Origin: Chryseobacterium angstadtii
Lineage (GTDB): Bacteria; Bacteroidota; Bacteroidia; Flavobacteriales; Weeksellaceae
NCBI RefSeq assembly: GCF_001045465.1
Contig: NZ_LFND01000005.1
Span: 310,001-374,000 of the forward strand
DNA length: 64,000 bases
Direction: 5' to 3'
The notes under the pieces: model-generated
Seen by the model: only the letters and a program-made list of their open reading frames with translations
What the model was told of the DNA's origin: nothing
Databases searched by the model: none
Part shown: in pieces, positions 52,343 to 61,471 of the stretch
How the letters are laid out: each line of letters begins with the position of its first letter
How positions within the stretch are numbered: position 1 is the stretch's first letter
Position numbers and translations under genes: made by a program

Positions 52343-54205
52343 ATGAAGTATTCTGAGGCTTTAACTCATTTTAAAAGAAAGAATTTTTATCAAAATAAAA
52401 TGACACATAAACCGTTACACAATTTCCATATTCCGGTGATGGGTCTGGCGTATACCATAGACAGCCCGATCCGTGTTGCCCAATATGGAATTTCTTCCGT
52501 TATTTCCATTATTGATGATGAAATCCTGGAAAAAATGAAAGACTTTTATAACAGGAAATTCAATCTGGATTATTTAGGAATTTCAACAAAAACAGAAGAT
52601 TACAGAGCAAAAAGAATTACGGCTTACCTGGATATGGTAGATGATATCGTGAATGAAAAATTTGAAACTTTCAAACAGGAAATCACCAAAAATAAGGAGG
52701 CTTTAAAAAACTTTATGGCCATATTGCCCAATACTTCAGATCTGAAAAACGGGCTTCAGAATCTTATCAATCAGAAAGACAGCTTAGGATCGAGCATTAA
52801 AAATTTCATTGAATCCAATCTGACTCCGGGGAGCATTGATGTCAATATTATGACGAAAGTCGATAAAGACAACTACAAAAAAGACGAACAGCTTCCTGTG
52901 ATGTTCAATGACGCTCATGCTTCGCTTCGTGGTTTTGCACAGAGCAAGTTATCTTCTTCAATGGTACTTTCTGCGGGGATGAATCCGCGCCTGTACAGCT
53001 ATATTGAAGAGTTTGATGACTTTTTTCCGGATCAGAATGGTATGCTGAAAAAGAAAATTATTCTTAAAGTCAGTGATTTCCGCTCTGCTATGATTCAGGG
53101 AAATTTTCTGGCCAAAAAAGGACTGTGGATTTCAGAATACAGAATAGAGTCCGGTCTGAATTGTGGCGGTCACGCATTTGCCACAGAAGGAATGCTGCTT
53201 GGACCTATTATGGAAGAGTTTAAGCAGAAAAAAAATGAACTGATTCAGTCTGCCCATGCATTGATGATTGCTGCACTGGAACAGAAAGGAAAACATTCGG
53301 TTTCTGAGCCACTGGAGATAAAAATTACAGTTCAGGGCGGGGTAGGAACCTCTGAAGAACATGAGTTCCTGCTGGAAAACTATCATGTAGACAGCGTGGG
53401 ATGGGGATCTCCTTTTCTGCTGGTTCCTGAAGCGACTTCCGTGGATACCGAAACCCGGAATCTGCTTTTAAAATCAAAGGAAAAAGATTTTTATCTGAGT
53501 AATATTTCACCTTTGGGAGTTCCTTTCAATACTGTTCGCGGAACATCCAATGAGCTTTTGAAACATCAAAAAGAAGCGGCCGGAAGATATGGAAGCTCAT
53601 GTCCTAAAAAGCTGCTGGCTTTGAGCAAAGAATTTTCACCGCAGGGAACCTGTACGGCTTCTAAAAAATACCAGGATATTAAGTTGAAGGAATTGCAGGC
53701 CAATGTTGAATTGTCTGCTGAAGAAGTGAACAGAAGAAAGGCACAAATTACAGATAAAGCCTGCCTGTGTGTAGGATTGGTGAATTCCGCTTATATGGAG
53801 CAAAATCTGGAAATAAAAGGCGAAAAACAAGGCGTAGTGATATGCCCGGGACCCAATCTTGCGTTTTTTGATAAAGAAGTTTCGCTTTCGGAGATGGTAA
53901 AACATATTTATGGAAATGCCAATGTTCTTCCCGATAACCAGCGTCCTAATATGTTCATCAATGAACTGAAGATGTACGTGGATTATCTTAAAAAAGAAAT
54001 TGCGAATTCTTCGGCACAGATTACTCATGCCCAGACCAAGAAGTGGAATGCATTCAAGAAAAATGTATTGGAAGGTATTGAATACTACAATCATCTGTTT
54101 CATACATCCAATTTCTTTAAAAGCGGATTGAAAACCATTGACCTGCAGCTGCAGGAATATAAACTGATGCTTACAGCCATTGAGGTTCCTCAGGTTGAAA
54201 AGTAA
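52343..54205 (+). CDS. Conserved-looking 620-residue protein of unknown function, possible TIM-barrel oxidoreductase
   Basis: I do not recognise a named family. The N-terminal part HIPVMGLAYTIDSPIRVAQYGISSVISIIDDE resembles the first strands of nitronate monooxygenase/IMPDH-like FMN barrels, and ITVQGGVGTSEEHEFLLE resembles their phosphate loop. A helical insert covers about 80-170. The C-terminal part carries many Cys residues (LNCGGHA, GSSCPKK, GTCTAS, KACLCVG, VICPGP), which could bind an Fe-S cluster. No signal peptide or membrane helix is seen. It is monocistronic, with a terminator 26 bases downstream. Confidence 0.75.
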   Translation: MKYSEALTHFKRKNFYQNKMTHKPLHNFHIPVMGLAYTIDSPIRVAQYGISSVISIIDDEILEKMKDFYNRKFNLDYLGISTKTEDYRAKRITAYLDMVDDIVNEKFETFKQEITKNKEALKNFMAILPNTSDLKNGLQNLINQKDSLGSSIKNFIESNLTPGSIDVNIMTKVDKDNYKKDEQLPVMFNDAHASLRGFAQSKLSSSMVLSAGMNPRLYSYIEEFDDFFPDQNGMLKKKIILKVSDFRSAMIQGNFLAKKGLWISEYRIESGLNCGGHAFATEGMLLGPIMEEFKQKKNELIQSAHALMIAALEQKGKHSVSEPLEIKITVQGGVGTSEEHEFLLENYHVDSVGWGSPFLLVPEATSVDTETRNLLLKSKEKDFYLSNISPLGVPFNTVRGTSNELLKHQKEAAGRYGSSCPKKLLALSKEFSPQGTCTASKKYQDIKLKELQANVELSAEEVNRRKAQITDKACLCVGLVNSAYMEQNLEIKGEKQGVVICPGPNLAFFDKEVSLSEMVKHIYGNANVLPDNQRPNMFINELKMYVDYLKKEIANSSAQITHAQTKKWNAFKKNVLEGIEYYNHLFHTSNFFKSGLKTIDLQLQEYKLMLTAIEVPQVEK

Positions 54206-54230
54206 CAGTACTTTTTTTAATTGATAGATC

Positions 54231-54257
54231 AAACAGCTTCCATTGCGGAGGCTGTTT
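54231..54257 (+). terminator. Terminator of the 620-residue protein gene
   Basis: Stem AAACAGCTTCC / GGAGGCTGTTT (one G-T pair) with a 5-base loop and TTTT at its end. Confidence 0.75.
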
Positions 54258-54343
54258 TGTATTCCACGAAGTGAAAAATCATGCCATAATCAGGAAAGCA
54301 ATCAGATGATTATGAATATGATATATACTGTTAATTGCATAAC

Positions 54344-54372
54344 TTGGTATTTGTAACAAATCATTACTTTTG
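54344..54372 (+). promoter_or_regulatory. Promoter of the serine hydrolase/deacylase group
   Basis: TTG at 54344-54346 and TACTTTTG at 54365-54372 match the Bacteroidetes -33 and -7 elements with an 18-base gap, 16 bases before the ATG at 54389. Confidence 0.55.
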
Positions 54373-54388
54373 TTGAAATACATTTTTT

Positions 54389-55933
54389 ATGAAATACGGT
54401 TTAATTTTTATTTTTCTGTTAAATTTCAATTTAGCATTTTCTCAAACTGCTTTTCCGACAAAACAACTGGATGACAAGCTAAATATCTTATTAAAAGAAA
54501 CTTATGCACCCGGGTTTTCCATAGCCATTGTTAAAGATAACAAAGTGGTGTATAGTAAGGGATTCGGGTATAGTAATATAGAAAAAAAACAAAAAGCAGA
54601 TGAAAATACTTTATTTGCGATTGGTTCCACTACTAAAGCATTTACAACCGGTTTACTCGGAATTATGGAAGCTGAACATGGGTTAAGCTTTGATGATAGT
54701 CCACGGAAATATCTGCCAAAGCTGGAGTTTTATAATGATCTGCTTAATTCCGAGCTTACCATTAAAGATCTGGTTTCTCACCGCTCAGGGCTGCCAAGGC
54801 ATGATATGTCCTGGTATCTGTTTCCTACCGAAAACAGGGATAGTCTGTTGGCCCGGATAAAATACCATGAACCTTTCAAAGATATTCGTACCCAATGGTA
54901 TTATAACAACTTCGGATATCTTATTCAGGGTATGATTACGGAAAAAATTACGGGTAAATCCTGGGAAGATAACATTCGGGAACGGTTTTTTATCCCTCTG
55001 GAAATGAAAAACTCCAATTTAAGCTTTGCAGAAATGAATAAGGCAAAAAATATGGCGATCGGTTATGAGTGGAAAAATATGGAGACAACCAAAGCCATGA
55101 ACTATTACAATATTGCTGCTATGAGCCCCGCAGGAAGCATTAACAGCAGCGCTCTTGAGATGACCCGCTGGATACAGATCTGGCTGAATAAAGGAAAATA
55201 CAAAGAAAAGCAGGTGCTGCCGGAGGCTTACGTAAAAAAAGCCATCAATCCGTTATTCATCATAAGCGGAATGCCGGATCCGAAGTTCCCTGACCAGCAT
55301 CAGAACAGCTATGGATATGCCTGGTTTGTCTCTTCATACAAAGGACATTACCGTCTGGAACATGGAGGTAATATTGATGGTTTTTCAGCGAATGTTTCTC
55401 TTTTTCCTTCCGATAATATGGGCGTTGTAGTGCTTACTAACCAGAATGGGTCTATGTTACCTTCATTAGCCAGAAATATAGTTTCCGATCTCTTACTTGC
55501 CGCTAAAGAAACAGACTGGATCGCGTATCTGAAGGAAAAGCAGACCGAGGCCAAGAAAAAACTTGCAGAAACAAAGAAAACAGCAGCAGAAAGCAGAACA
55601 ACTGGCACCAAACCATCACATCCACTGCAGGATTTTGCTGGAGATTATACGCATCCGGGCTACGGAACCTTTCATATTACAACAAAAAAAGATTCACTTT
55701 TTGCTCAGACTCCAAAAAACGAACTCTATTTATCACACAAACATTATGATGTCTTTATTCCAATGGAGGTTAAAAATAATGTGATAGATAAAGACGCTGA
55801 TGATGATTCCAATTTTAATTTCCAGACAGATGATTCCGGTAAAATCGTTTCTATGTCTGTAAAGCTCGAACCAATGCTTGAACCACTTACATTTAAAAAG
55901 AAAGCCACAGTTACAGCTCCAAAAACAAAATAA
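54389..55933 (+). CDS. Secreted serine hydrolase, class C beta-lactamase/D-aminopeptidase family
   Basis: 514 residues. Signal peptide MKYGLIFIFLLNFNLAFSQ. Beta-lactamase-fold domain (about 25-375): SxxK motif Ser80-Thr-Thr-Lys83, the YxN motif in WYYNNFGY and the HxG motif in RLEHGGNIDGF. A Lys/Glu-rich helix (about 375-405) links to a C-terminal beta-barrel-like domain (DUF3471-type, about 408-505). Relatives include D-aminopeptidases, esterases and EstB-like enzymes rather than true AmpC. It is periplasmic and stands 14 bases before a D-aminoacylase-like gene, which suggests release of D-amino acid residues. Confidence 0.85.
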   Translation: MKYGLIFIFLLNFNLAFSQTAFPTKQLDDKLNILLKETYAPGFSIAIVKDNKVVYSKGFGYSNIEKKQKADENTLFAIGSTTKAFTTGLLGIMEAEHGLSFDDSPRKYLPKLEFYNDLLNSELTIKDLVSHRSGLPRHDMSWYLFPTENRDSLLARIKYHEPFKDIRTQWYYNNFGYLIQGMITEKITGKSWEDNIRERFFIPLEMKNSNLSFAEMNKAKNMAIGYEWKNMETTKAMNYYNIAAMSPAGSINSSALEMTRWIQIWLNKGKYKEKQVLPEAYVKKAINPLFIISGMPDPKFPDQHQNSYGYAWFVSSYKGHYRLEHGGNIDGFSANVSLFPSDNMGVVVLTNQNGSMLPSLARNIVSDLLLAAKETDWIAYLKEKQTEAKKKLAETKKTAAESRTTGTKPSHPLQDFAGDYTHPGYGTFHITTKKDSLFAQTPKNELYLSHKHYDVFIPMEVKNNVIDKDADDDSNFNFQTDDSGKIVSMSVKLEPMLEPLTFKKKATVTAPKTK

Positions 55934-55947
55934 AACAGGGTTGATGT

Positions 55948-57399
55948 ATGGGAACATTATTAAAAAAATGGCCAGCTGCCTGTATGGTGCTTCTTATGAT
56001 CGGATGCAACAAACCAGCTGAGACAAAGATGTATGATATTGTCATCCAAAATGCACGGGTCATTGATCCCGAAACTAAAACAGACAGTATACTTCAGGTA
56101 GGAATTATTGGTGACAGAATTGAGGCTGTTACCGGACAAAATCTTAAAGGAAGAACTACGGTAAATGGTGCAGGGAAAGTGCTTGCTCCCGGTTTCATAG
56201 ATTTGCATGCACATGGGCAGACCAATATGGAAAATGCTTACCAGGCTTACGATGGAGTGACTACCGCTTTGGAACTTGAAGTGGGCGTAGATACCATCTC
56301 AAAGTGGCTGCAGGCCCGTCAAGGTAAAGCTGTTCTTAATTACGGGGCATCAGCCTGCCAGTTGGCTTACAGAAATCGCGTTCTAAGAAAAAATAATAAA
56401 GTATACCCTTCGATTTATGAGGAATTAACCGATAACAGTGTCAAATTTCCGGTCCCAGAAAAAGATTTTAATACCTTTGAAAAGCTTCTAAGGAAAGCAG
56501 TTACGGATGGAGTTATCGGTATTGGGGTTCCGGTTGGGTATCTGCCTAATGCTTCAGCAGAAGAAATTGGGTTTGTATATGAACTGGCAGGCAAATGGAA
56601 GATTCCGGTATTCACCCATGTTCGTGAAGGGGGAGCAATTGCTTTTCAACAGGCTATTGCCGATGCTGTTGTGAATCAGACCCAGTTACATATCTGCCAT
56701 ATCAACAGCATGGCGAGGAAAGATATACTGTTCTGCCTCGATTTGGTTCAAAAAGCACAATTAAGAGGTTTTCCCGTTACCACCGAATTGTATCCCTATA
56801 CTGCAGGTAATACCGAGATAAGTTCAGAAATATTTAATGAAGGATGGCAGCAGCGTTTGGGATGCAGCTACGGTGATTTGCAATGGGTTGCCACCGGAGA
56901 AAGACTGACTCCTGAAACATTTAAAAAATATAGAAAAACCGGAGGCTCGGTTATCGTGCATATGCTTAAAGAAGACTGGATTAAGGCTGCTATTGCTTCT
57001 CCGGTTACAATGATTGCCAGCGATGGAGGGGATTATTCGCCTAAAGGACATCCCAGAGCTTCAGGAACTTTTTGTAAAATATTACGCCAATATGTACGGG
57101 AAGACCAACTGATAAGTCTGCCAAAAGCTATTGAAAAAATGACTCTGATGCCTGCTAAAGTTCTGGAAAAAGCAGCTCCGGATATGAAATTCAGAGGTAG
57201 AATACAGAAAGGCTGTTTTGCAGATTTAATATTGTTTGACCCCAAAAAAGTAAGGGATAATGCAACCTATGAAAACGGATTCTCCTATTCTACAGGAATG
57301 GAAAATGTGTGGATCAATGGCAAAATGCTGATTTCCAAAGGGGTCATGCTTTCTGGAGTATTTCCCGGAAAAGCCGTAAAAGGACGCATGGTAAAATAA
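55948..57399 (+). CDS. D-aminoacylase-like amidohydrolase lipoprotein
   Basis: 483 residues. Lipoprotein signal with lipobox LMIGC (Cys about residue 20). Amidohydrolase superfamily: metal ligands HxH in FIDLHAHGQTN, then THVREGGAI, HICHINSMA and the catalytic Asp in MIASDGGDYSP. The layout of N-acyl-D-amino-acid deacylases is followed: small N-terminal sheet (YDIVIQNARVIDPE) closing at the C-terminus (VWINGKMLISKG). It would hydrolyse N-acyl-D-amino acids or similar amides in the periplasm. It follows the serine hydrolase by 14 bases, so the pair is an operon. Confidence 0.84.
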   Translation: MGTLLKKWPAACMVLLMIGCNKPAETKMYDIVIQNARVIDPETKTDSILQVGIIGDRIEAVTGQNLKGRTTVNGAGKVLAPGFIDLHAHGQTNMENAYQAYDGVTTALELEVGVDTISKWLQARQGKAVLNYGASACQLAYRNRVLRKNNKVYPSIYEELTDNSVKFPVPEKDFNTFEKLLRKAVTDGVIGIGVPVGYLPNASAEEIGFVYELAGKWKIPVFTHVREGGAIAFQQAIADAVVNQTQLHICHINSMARKDILFCLDLVQKAQLRGFPVTTELYPYTAGNTEISSEIFNEGWQQRLGCSYGDLQWVATGERLTPETFKKYRKTGGSVIVHMLKEDWIKAAIASPVTMIASDGGDYSPKGHPRASGTFCKILRQYVREDQLISLPKAIEKMTLMPAKVLEKAAPDMKFRGRIQKGCFADLILFDPKKVRDNATYENGFSYSTGMENVWINGKMLISKGVMLSGVFPGKAVKGRMVK

Positions 57400-57629
57400 A
57401 TCAAATTTCTATAACATATTGATTTTTAATTCATAACATGTAGATGGTTTAAAATTGATTGAAGTAAGATATCATTTGTATTACTTTAATAAACGGAGTA
57501 GTTTTGTTTAGCCTTAAAAACATTCAGGAAGGTAAAAAATCTTTGTCTATCCCTGCGATAAAGGAAAGTATTTTAAAATCAATTATTGGAATCATTTCTA
57601 ATCCTGAATAAGGATAAAATAAATACAGA

Positions 57630-58583
57630 ATGAAGCATGTAACAGTAGCAGGCTGCGGTATTGCAGGTCTTACCAGTGCGATTGCCCTTCAGGAAAACGG
57701 TTGGGAAGTCTGCATATTAGCCAGAGAACGGTTCGAAAATACATTATCCGAAAAAGTAGGGGCTATCTGGTTTCCTTTTGCAATAGAACCTGCAGAAGAG
57801 GCTGCGCGATGGGGAAGTAAGTCATATCAGCGCTATTTGAAGGAACAGTTACCTGATAACGGTGTTTCATTTATTCCTTTCACCATTGTTTATAACGCAT
57901 CCAGTGATACATCATGGGTGCAGAAATTACCGGAAGAAGCCGTACGCGAATCCAGCCTGGAAGAATTACCATTTGGAGCAGAAACAGCCTATGTAGCGGT
58001 TGTACCTCTTGCTGAACCTCCCATATACCTGCCTCATCTTTTTAAACGTTTTATGGCTAATGGAGGCAGATTTGAACAGAAAGAGATCACTTCTTTAAAA
58101 CAGCTGAGCGATTTGGACACTTTTGTCGTAAACTGTACCGGATTGGGAGCAAAAGAAATCTGTATGGATGATGAACTCTTGCCTATGCGCGGGCAAATCC
58201 TGAGAACTGCGCGTCTTGATATACAGTCCTGCGTGAATTCAACCCAAGATGGGGCTTTAAGTTACATCATAAAAAGGAAAAACGACTGTATCATCGGAGG
58301 GACAGACTATCTTAATGACTGGAATATGAATATTGAAAGCAACGATACGGCATTAATTTTATCCAGGTTTCATGAATCGGGATTATCCTCAAAAGCACCG
58401 GAGATCCTGGAAGAAATCGTAGGGTTGCGTCCCAAAAGAAGCGAAGTCCGTTTTGCATTCGATACCCAATATCCAAACGTTTTTCACAATTACGGACATG
58501 GCGGTTCTGGTTTCACCGTGGGCTGGGGATGCGCATTGGAACTGGCAGAGATAATGACCCAACATGCTTCCAGTAATCAATGA
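57630..58583 (+). CDS. D-amino acid oxidase-like FAD enzyme
   Basis: 317 residues of the DAO family. The N-terminal FAD motif is VTVAGCGIAGLTSAIALQENG; VGAIWFPFAIEPAEEAARW is the second DAAO segment, and the C-terminal signature HNYGHGGSGFTVGWG matches eukaryotic and actinobacterial D-amino-acid/D-aspartate oxidases, with GLRPKRSEVRF carrying the substrate-binding Arg. No signal peptide is seen, so it is cytoplasmic. It lies 230 bases after the D-aminoacylase-like gene and completes a plausible D-amino acid route. ThiO (glycine oxidase) is the main alternative but lacks this C-terminal form. Confidence 0.83.
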   Translation: MKHVTVAGCGIAGLTSAIALQENGWEVCILARERFENTLSEKVGAIWFPFAIEPAEEAARWGSKSYQRYLKEQLPDNGVSFIPFTIVYNASSDTSWVQKLPEEAVRESSLEELPFGAETAYVAVVPLAEPPIYLPHLFKRFMANGGRFEQKEITSLKQLSDLDTFVVNCTGLGAKEICMDDELLPMRGQILRTARLDIQSCVNSTQDGALSYIIKRKNDCIIGGTDYLNDWNMNIESNDTALILSRFHESGLSSKAPEILEEIVGLRPKRSEVRFAFDTQYPNVFHNYGHGGSGFTVGWGCALELAEIMTQHASSNQ

Positions 58584-58683
58584 GTTGTCAACACAAACAT
58601 GGCTTGTACCTTTATTGTTCGAAAATTGGATTTAGAGACAAAACCAGGGTATTGCAAAGCTGTTGAACTTTTATGAGTTAAAA

Positions 58684-60531
58684 TTAATCAGAATATTCCT
58701 TTAAAAGCTGTCTGTAGCTCATCAGGATAGAAGATTTTGAGATAAACCCGATAAAATCATTTTCATCACTGGTTACAGGAAGATTCCATACTCCGGTATC
58801 GTCAAAAATCTGGAGAATTTCCAATGGTTTATTTTCACGGTAAATGACTGCCGGAGGAGCTTTCATAATCTGGGCTACGGTTTGCTTACTGTCGATTTCC
58901 TTATTAAAAAGATAAGGACGGATATCATCCAGGGTAAGAATTCCTTTCAGTTTCCCAAATTCATCAATAACAGCGTAAATATTTTTGTTCCCGTTTTTTA
59001 CCTGCTCAAATAATTCGGTAACAGAAGCATTTTCATTGATAGTTTCTGAATACTGATCAATAAAATCTTCCGTTCTTAAAGCAAAAAGAAGGTTTTTATC
59101 ATGCTTATTGGTGAATATTTTTCCCTGATCGGCCAAAGATTTAAGTTCCGGAGAAATCGGGGAGAACCATTTTGCAATAAGATAAGAGATGATGGAAACA
59201 ATCATCAGCGGAATGAAAAGATCATACCCGAAACTGGATTCGGCAATCAGGAATATAGCGGTAAGCGGGGCATAAAGTACACCGCTCATTGCTCCGGCCA
59301 TTCCTACCAGAACAAGATTGGTCACGGGAACATCCGTAAACCCGATATGCTGGCAGATCAATGAAAATAGATATCCTACAGTACCCCCGGCAAAAAGAGA
59401 CGGCGCAAAATTACCGCCGTTACCTCCACTGAAGATGGTGAAAGAAGTGGCAAATGCCTTTAAAAGACATACCAAAATCAAAAATATAATGATCGTCCAG
59501 TCACCAATCTCAAAATACCTGAAAAAGCTGTTTTTGATAATCGCATGGGTATTCCCGTTCGTAAATGCCTTTACCGTTTCATATCCTTCCCCGAACAGAG
59601 GTGGAAAAAGAACGCACAGCAAGGAAAGTACGACCCCTCCAAACATAGCCTTCTGCATTCTTGAAAGCTTAATTTCTTTGATAAAATGTTCTACTTTTTG
59701 GGAAATAATCACAAAATAACGGGCATATAATCCGGTAACAATCCCCAAAATAAGATAGTAGGGAACATTTCTATAATTAAAAGCCTCTCTTGTGTAAAAT
59801 CTGAAAAGGATATCTTCCTGAAGAAGAACTCTGGATAAAAGACTTCCGCAGACAGCAGCAACTACAAGCGGTATGAAATCTGTAAAAACAACGCCTGTCA
59901 AAAGAATTTCAAAAGCAAACATAATTCCGGCAATCGGAGCGTTGAATGCCGAAGCAATTCCCGCAGTAGCCCCGGCAGCCAGTAAAAGTGTTCTTTCTTT
60001 ATAGCTCAAACGGTAAGTCTGCGCATAGTTGGAACCGATAGCTGCTCCGGTAACCGCTATGGGGCTTTCCAGTCCGGCAGAACCTCCAAGTCCTACTGTA
60101 ACCGCACTCTGAATAATCTGAGAATACATTTTCACAGAAGCCACGATGCTTGAGTTTTGTGCAATTTCATACAGAATGGCACCAATTCCTTTTCTGTCCT
60201 GTCCTTTAAATATCGTAATTACAATAGCTGTCGTCAGTACAATCCCTAAAAAAGGAAAAACAATATAGAAAAGAATCTGATATTCAAAATGAACCCTGTG
60301 CGTAATAAAATTATGGATGTTGTGAACGAGTGTTTTCAGGATTACTCCGGCAAGGCCGGCGGTACAGCCCACAAGGATTCCCGAAAGCACCAGAAACTGA
60401 TTTCTGCTCAGCCTGTTGTTCAGCCAGTGGAGGATGAGTTCATAGCTGCGTGCCTTTTCCAGCCCGTAGTTTTGAAAGTCTCTTTTAAATTTTAAAAAGC
60501 TTAGATATTTTTTTTTATTGTGAATTTTCAC
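58684..60531 (-). CDS. ClC family chloride channel/antiporter with CBS domains
   Basis: 615 residues. The start is GTG at 60531 (MKIHNKKKYLSFLKF); no in-frame ATG occurs before the first membrane helix. ClC core (about 35-460): VGLGGSAGLESPIAVTGA holds the gating Glu, SGGNGGNFAPSLFAGGTVG is the selectivity motif, and MSGVLYAPLTAIFLIAE follows. Two CBS domains lie at about 480-610 (ENASVTELFEQVKNG, LKGILTLDDIRPYLF; APPAVIYRENKPLEIL, FIGFISKSSILMSY) and may sense adenine nucleotides. It moves Cl- across the inner membrane, probably as a Cl-/H+ exchanger. Confidence 0.9.
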   Translation of the reverse strand: MKIHNKKKYLSFLKFKRDFQNYGLEKARSYELILHWLNNRLSRNQFLVLSGILVGCTAGLAGVILKTLVHNIHNFITHRVHFEYQILFYIVFPFLGIVLTTAIVITIFKGQDRKGIGAILYEIAQNSSIVASVKMYSQIIQSAVTVGLGGSAGLESPIAVTGAAIGSNYAQTYRLSYKERTLLLAAGATAGIASAFNAPIAGIMFAFEILLTGVVFTDFIPLVVAAVCGSLLSRVLLQEDILFRFYTREAFNYRNVPYYLILGIVTGLYARYFVIISQKVEHFIKEIKLSRMQKAMFGGVVLSLLCVLFPPLFGEGYETVKAFTNGNTHAIIKNSFFRYFEIGDWTIIIFLILVCLLKAFATSFTIFSGGNGGNFAPSLFAGGTVGYLFSLICQHIGFTDVPVTNLVLVGMAGAMSGVLYAPLTAIFLIAESSFGYDLFIPLMIVSIISYLIAKWFSPISPELKSLADQGKIFTNKHDKNLLFALRTEDFIDQYSETINENASVTELFEQVKNGNKNIYAVIDEFGKLKGILTLDDIRPYLFNKEIDSKQTVAQIMKAPPAVIYRENKPLEILQIFDDTGVWNLPVTSDENDFIGFISKSSILMSYRQLLKEYSD

Positions 60532-60832
60532 CTGGGAACCAATTTTAAAACCGTAATGGTTTCGTAAATTTATGAAATATCTTTATAAAAATTTCACCTC
60601 AGATTGCTTAAAAATATAAAATTAGGGCTGTAAAATACTGTAATTCACTCCGTTATTTTAAATTCAAATATTTTTTTGATTTTTTTATTCTGATTCTGAT
60701 TCTGGTGAATTGTAAATGCTATTAAGTGGCCAACGACTACATAAAAAGTTTTTTTGCGGAAGGAAACTCTTGCTTTACAATAGATCACAAATTATTTTTT
60801 TATACATTTAATTACTCATTAAACTTATTTCT
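60532..60832. other. Intergenic region between divergent ClC and lipoprotein genes
   Basis: 301 AT-rich bases that must hold both divergent promoters. I saw no convincing TAnnTTTG box, operator or other element. Confidence 0.5.
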
Positions 60833-61375
60833 ATGATCCGTAAAATATCCATCACTCTGCTAATAATTATTTTAGTTTCTGCTGTTTTTCAATCCTGCAG
60901 CAATAAAAAAGCTGAAAATTTTCAGGAAATACTGACCAAAAAGGAAGCCCAGATGACGGCTATGCTGATTGGTGAAAAAGGTTTTGAATCCGTTAAACTG
61001 GACTATCTGATTGCCCATGATTACACAAAAGCTCTTTACATCACAGATCAGGAAGAAAAAGAATTCAATACCATTATTAAAGAGATTGAAATGGCTGATA
61101 TAGAGGGAGTCCAAAAAGGAAAAGAAACCCAGCAGGCGGTTCTGAATTATTATAAAGCTCTCAAAGACCTTTTCCTTTTTTCAAGAAAAGAAATTGAGCA
61201 GGAGAAGCTGATGCGTTACAGTAAAGATGACAAAGAAATACGGGCAGCACAGGACCGGAGACTTGAATTAGGGTATGAAAAACAGGAACTTTATCAGAAA
61301 GTATTCAAAGCGGATGAGAAATTCTTTACGGTGAAAAAGCAGTTTGAAGAGGAAAATAATTTGGAATGGAGGTAA
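60833..61375 (+). CDS. Small lipoprotein of unknown function
   Basis: 180 residues. Lipoprotein signal MIRKISITLLIIILVSAVFQSC with the lipobox VFQSC, so the mature protein begins at Cys22. The rest is highly charged and mostly helical (EILTKKEAQMTAMLIGEKG, DDKEIRAAQDRRLELGYEKQELYQK), with likely coiled-coil character. No family is recognised. It is expected in the periplasm, attached to inner or outer membrane. It is divergent from the ClC gene and has no downstream partner. Confidence 0.78.
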   Translation: MIRKISITLLIIILVSAVFQSCSNKKAENFQEILTKKEAQMTAMLIGEKGFESVKLDYLIAHDYTKALYITDQEEKEFNTIIKEIEMADIEGVQKGKETQQAVLNYYKALKDLFLFSRKEIEQEKLMRYSKDDKEIRAAQDRRLELGYEKQELYQKVFKADEKFFTVKKQFEEENNLEWR

Positions 61376-61385
61376 ATGGGGCTGA

Positions 61386-61440
61386 AAGGTTAAAAAGCAA
61401 AGAAAGCTGAGAAAGCTGAGAAGGCTAATAAGTTAATTTG
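61386..61440. repeat. Purine-rich spacer repeat related to 43238-43300
   Basis: AAAAAGCAAAGAAAGCTGAG and the following repeats of AAAGCTGAGAA resemble the first half of the bioF-bioD spacer (AAAGCAAAGATGGCTGAGAA), ending in both cases shortly before TTAATTTG or GAATTTG. Confidence 0.45.
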
Positions 61441-61471
61441 TAATTTTGCCTATTCACTATTCACTTTTTCC

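Noticed and set aside
54389..55933. AmpC-type beta-lactamase resistance gene
   Set aside because: SxxK, YxN and HxG motifs are shared by D-aminopeptidases and esterases; the extra C-terminal domain and the D-aminoacylase neighbour do not fit AmpC.
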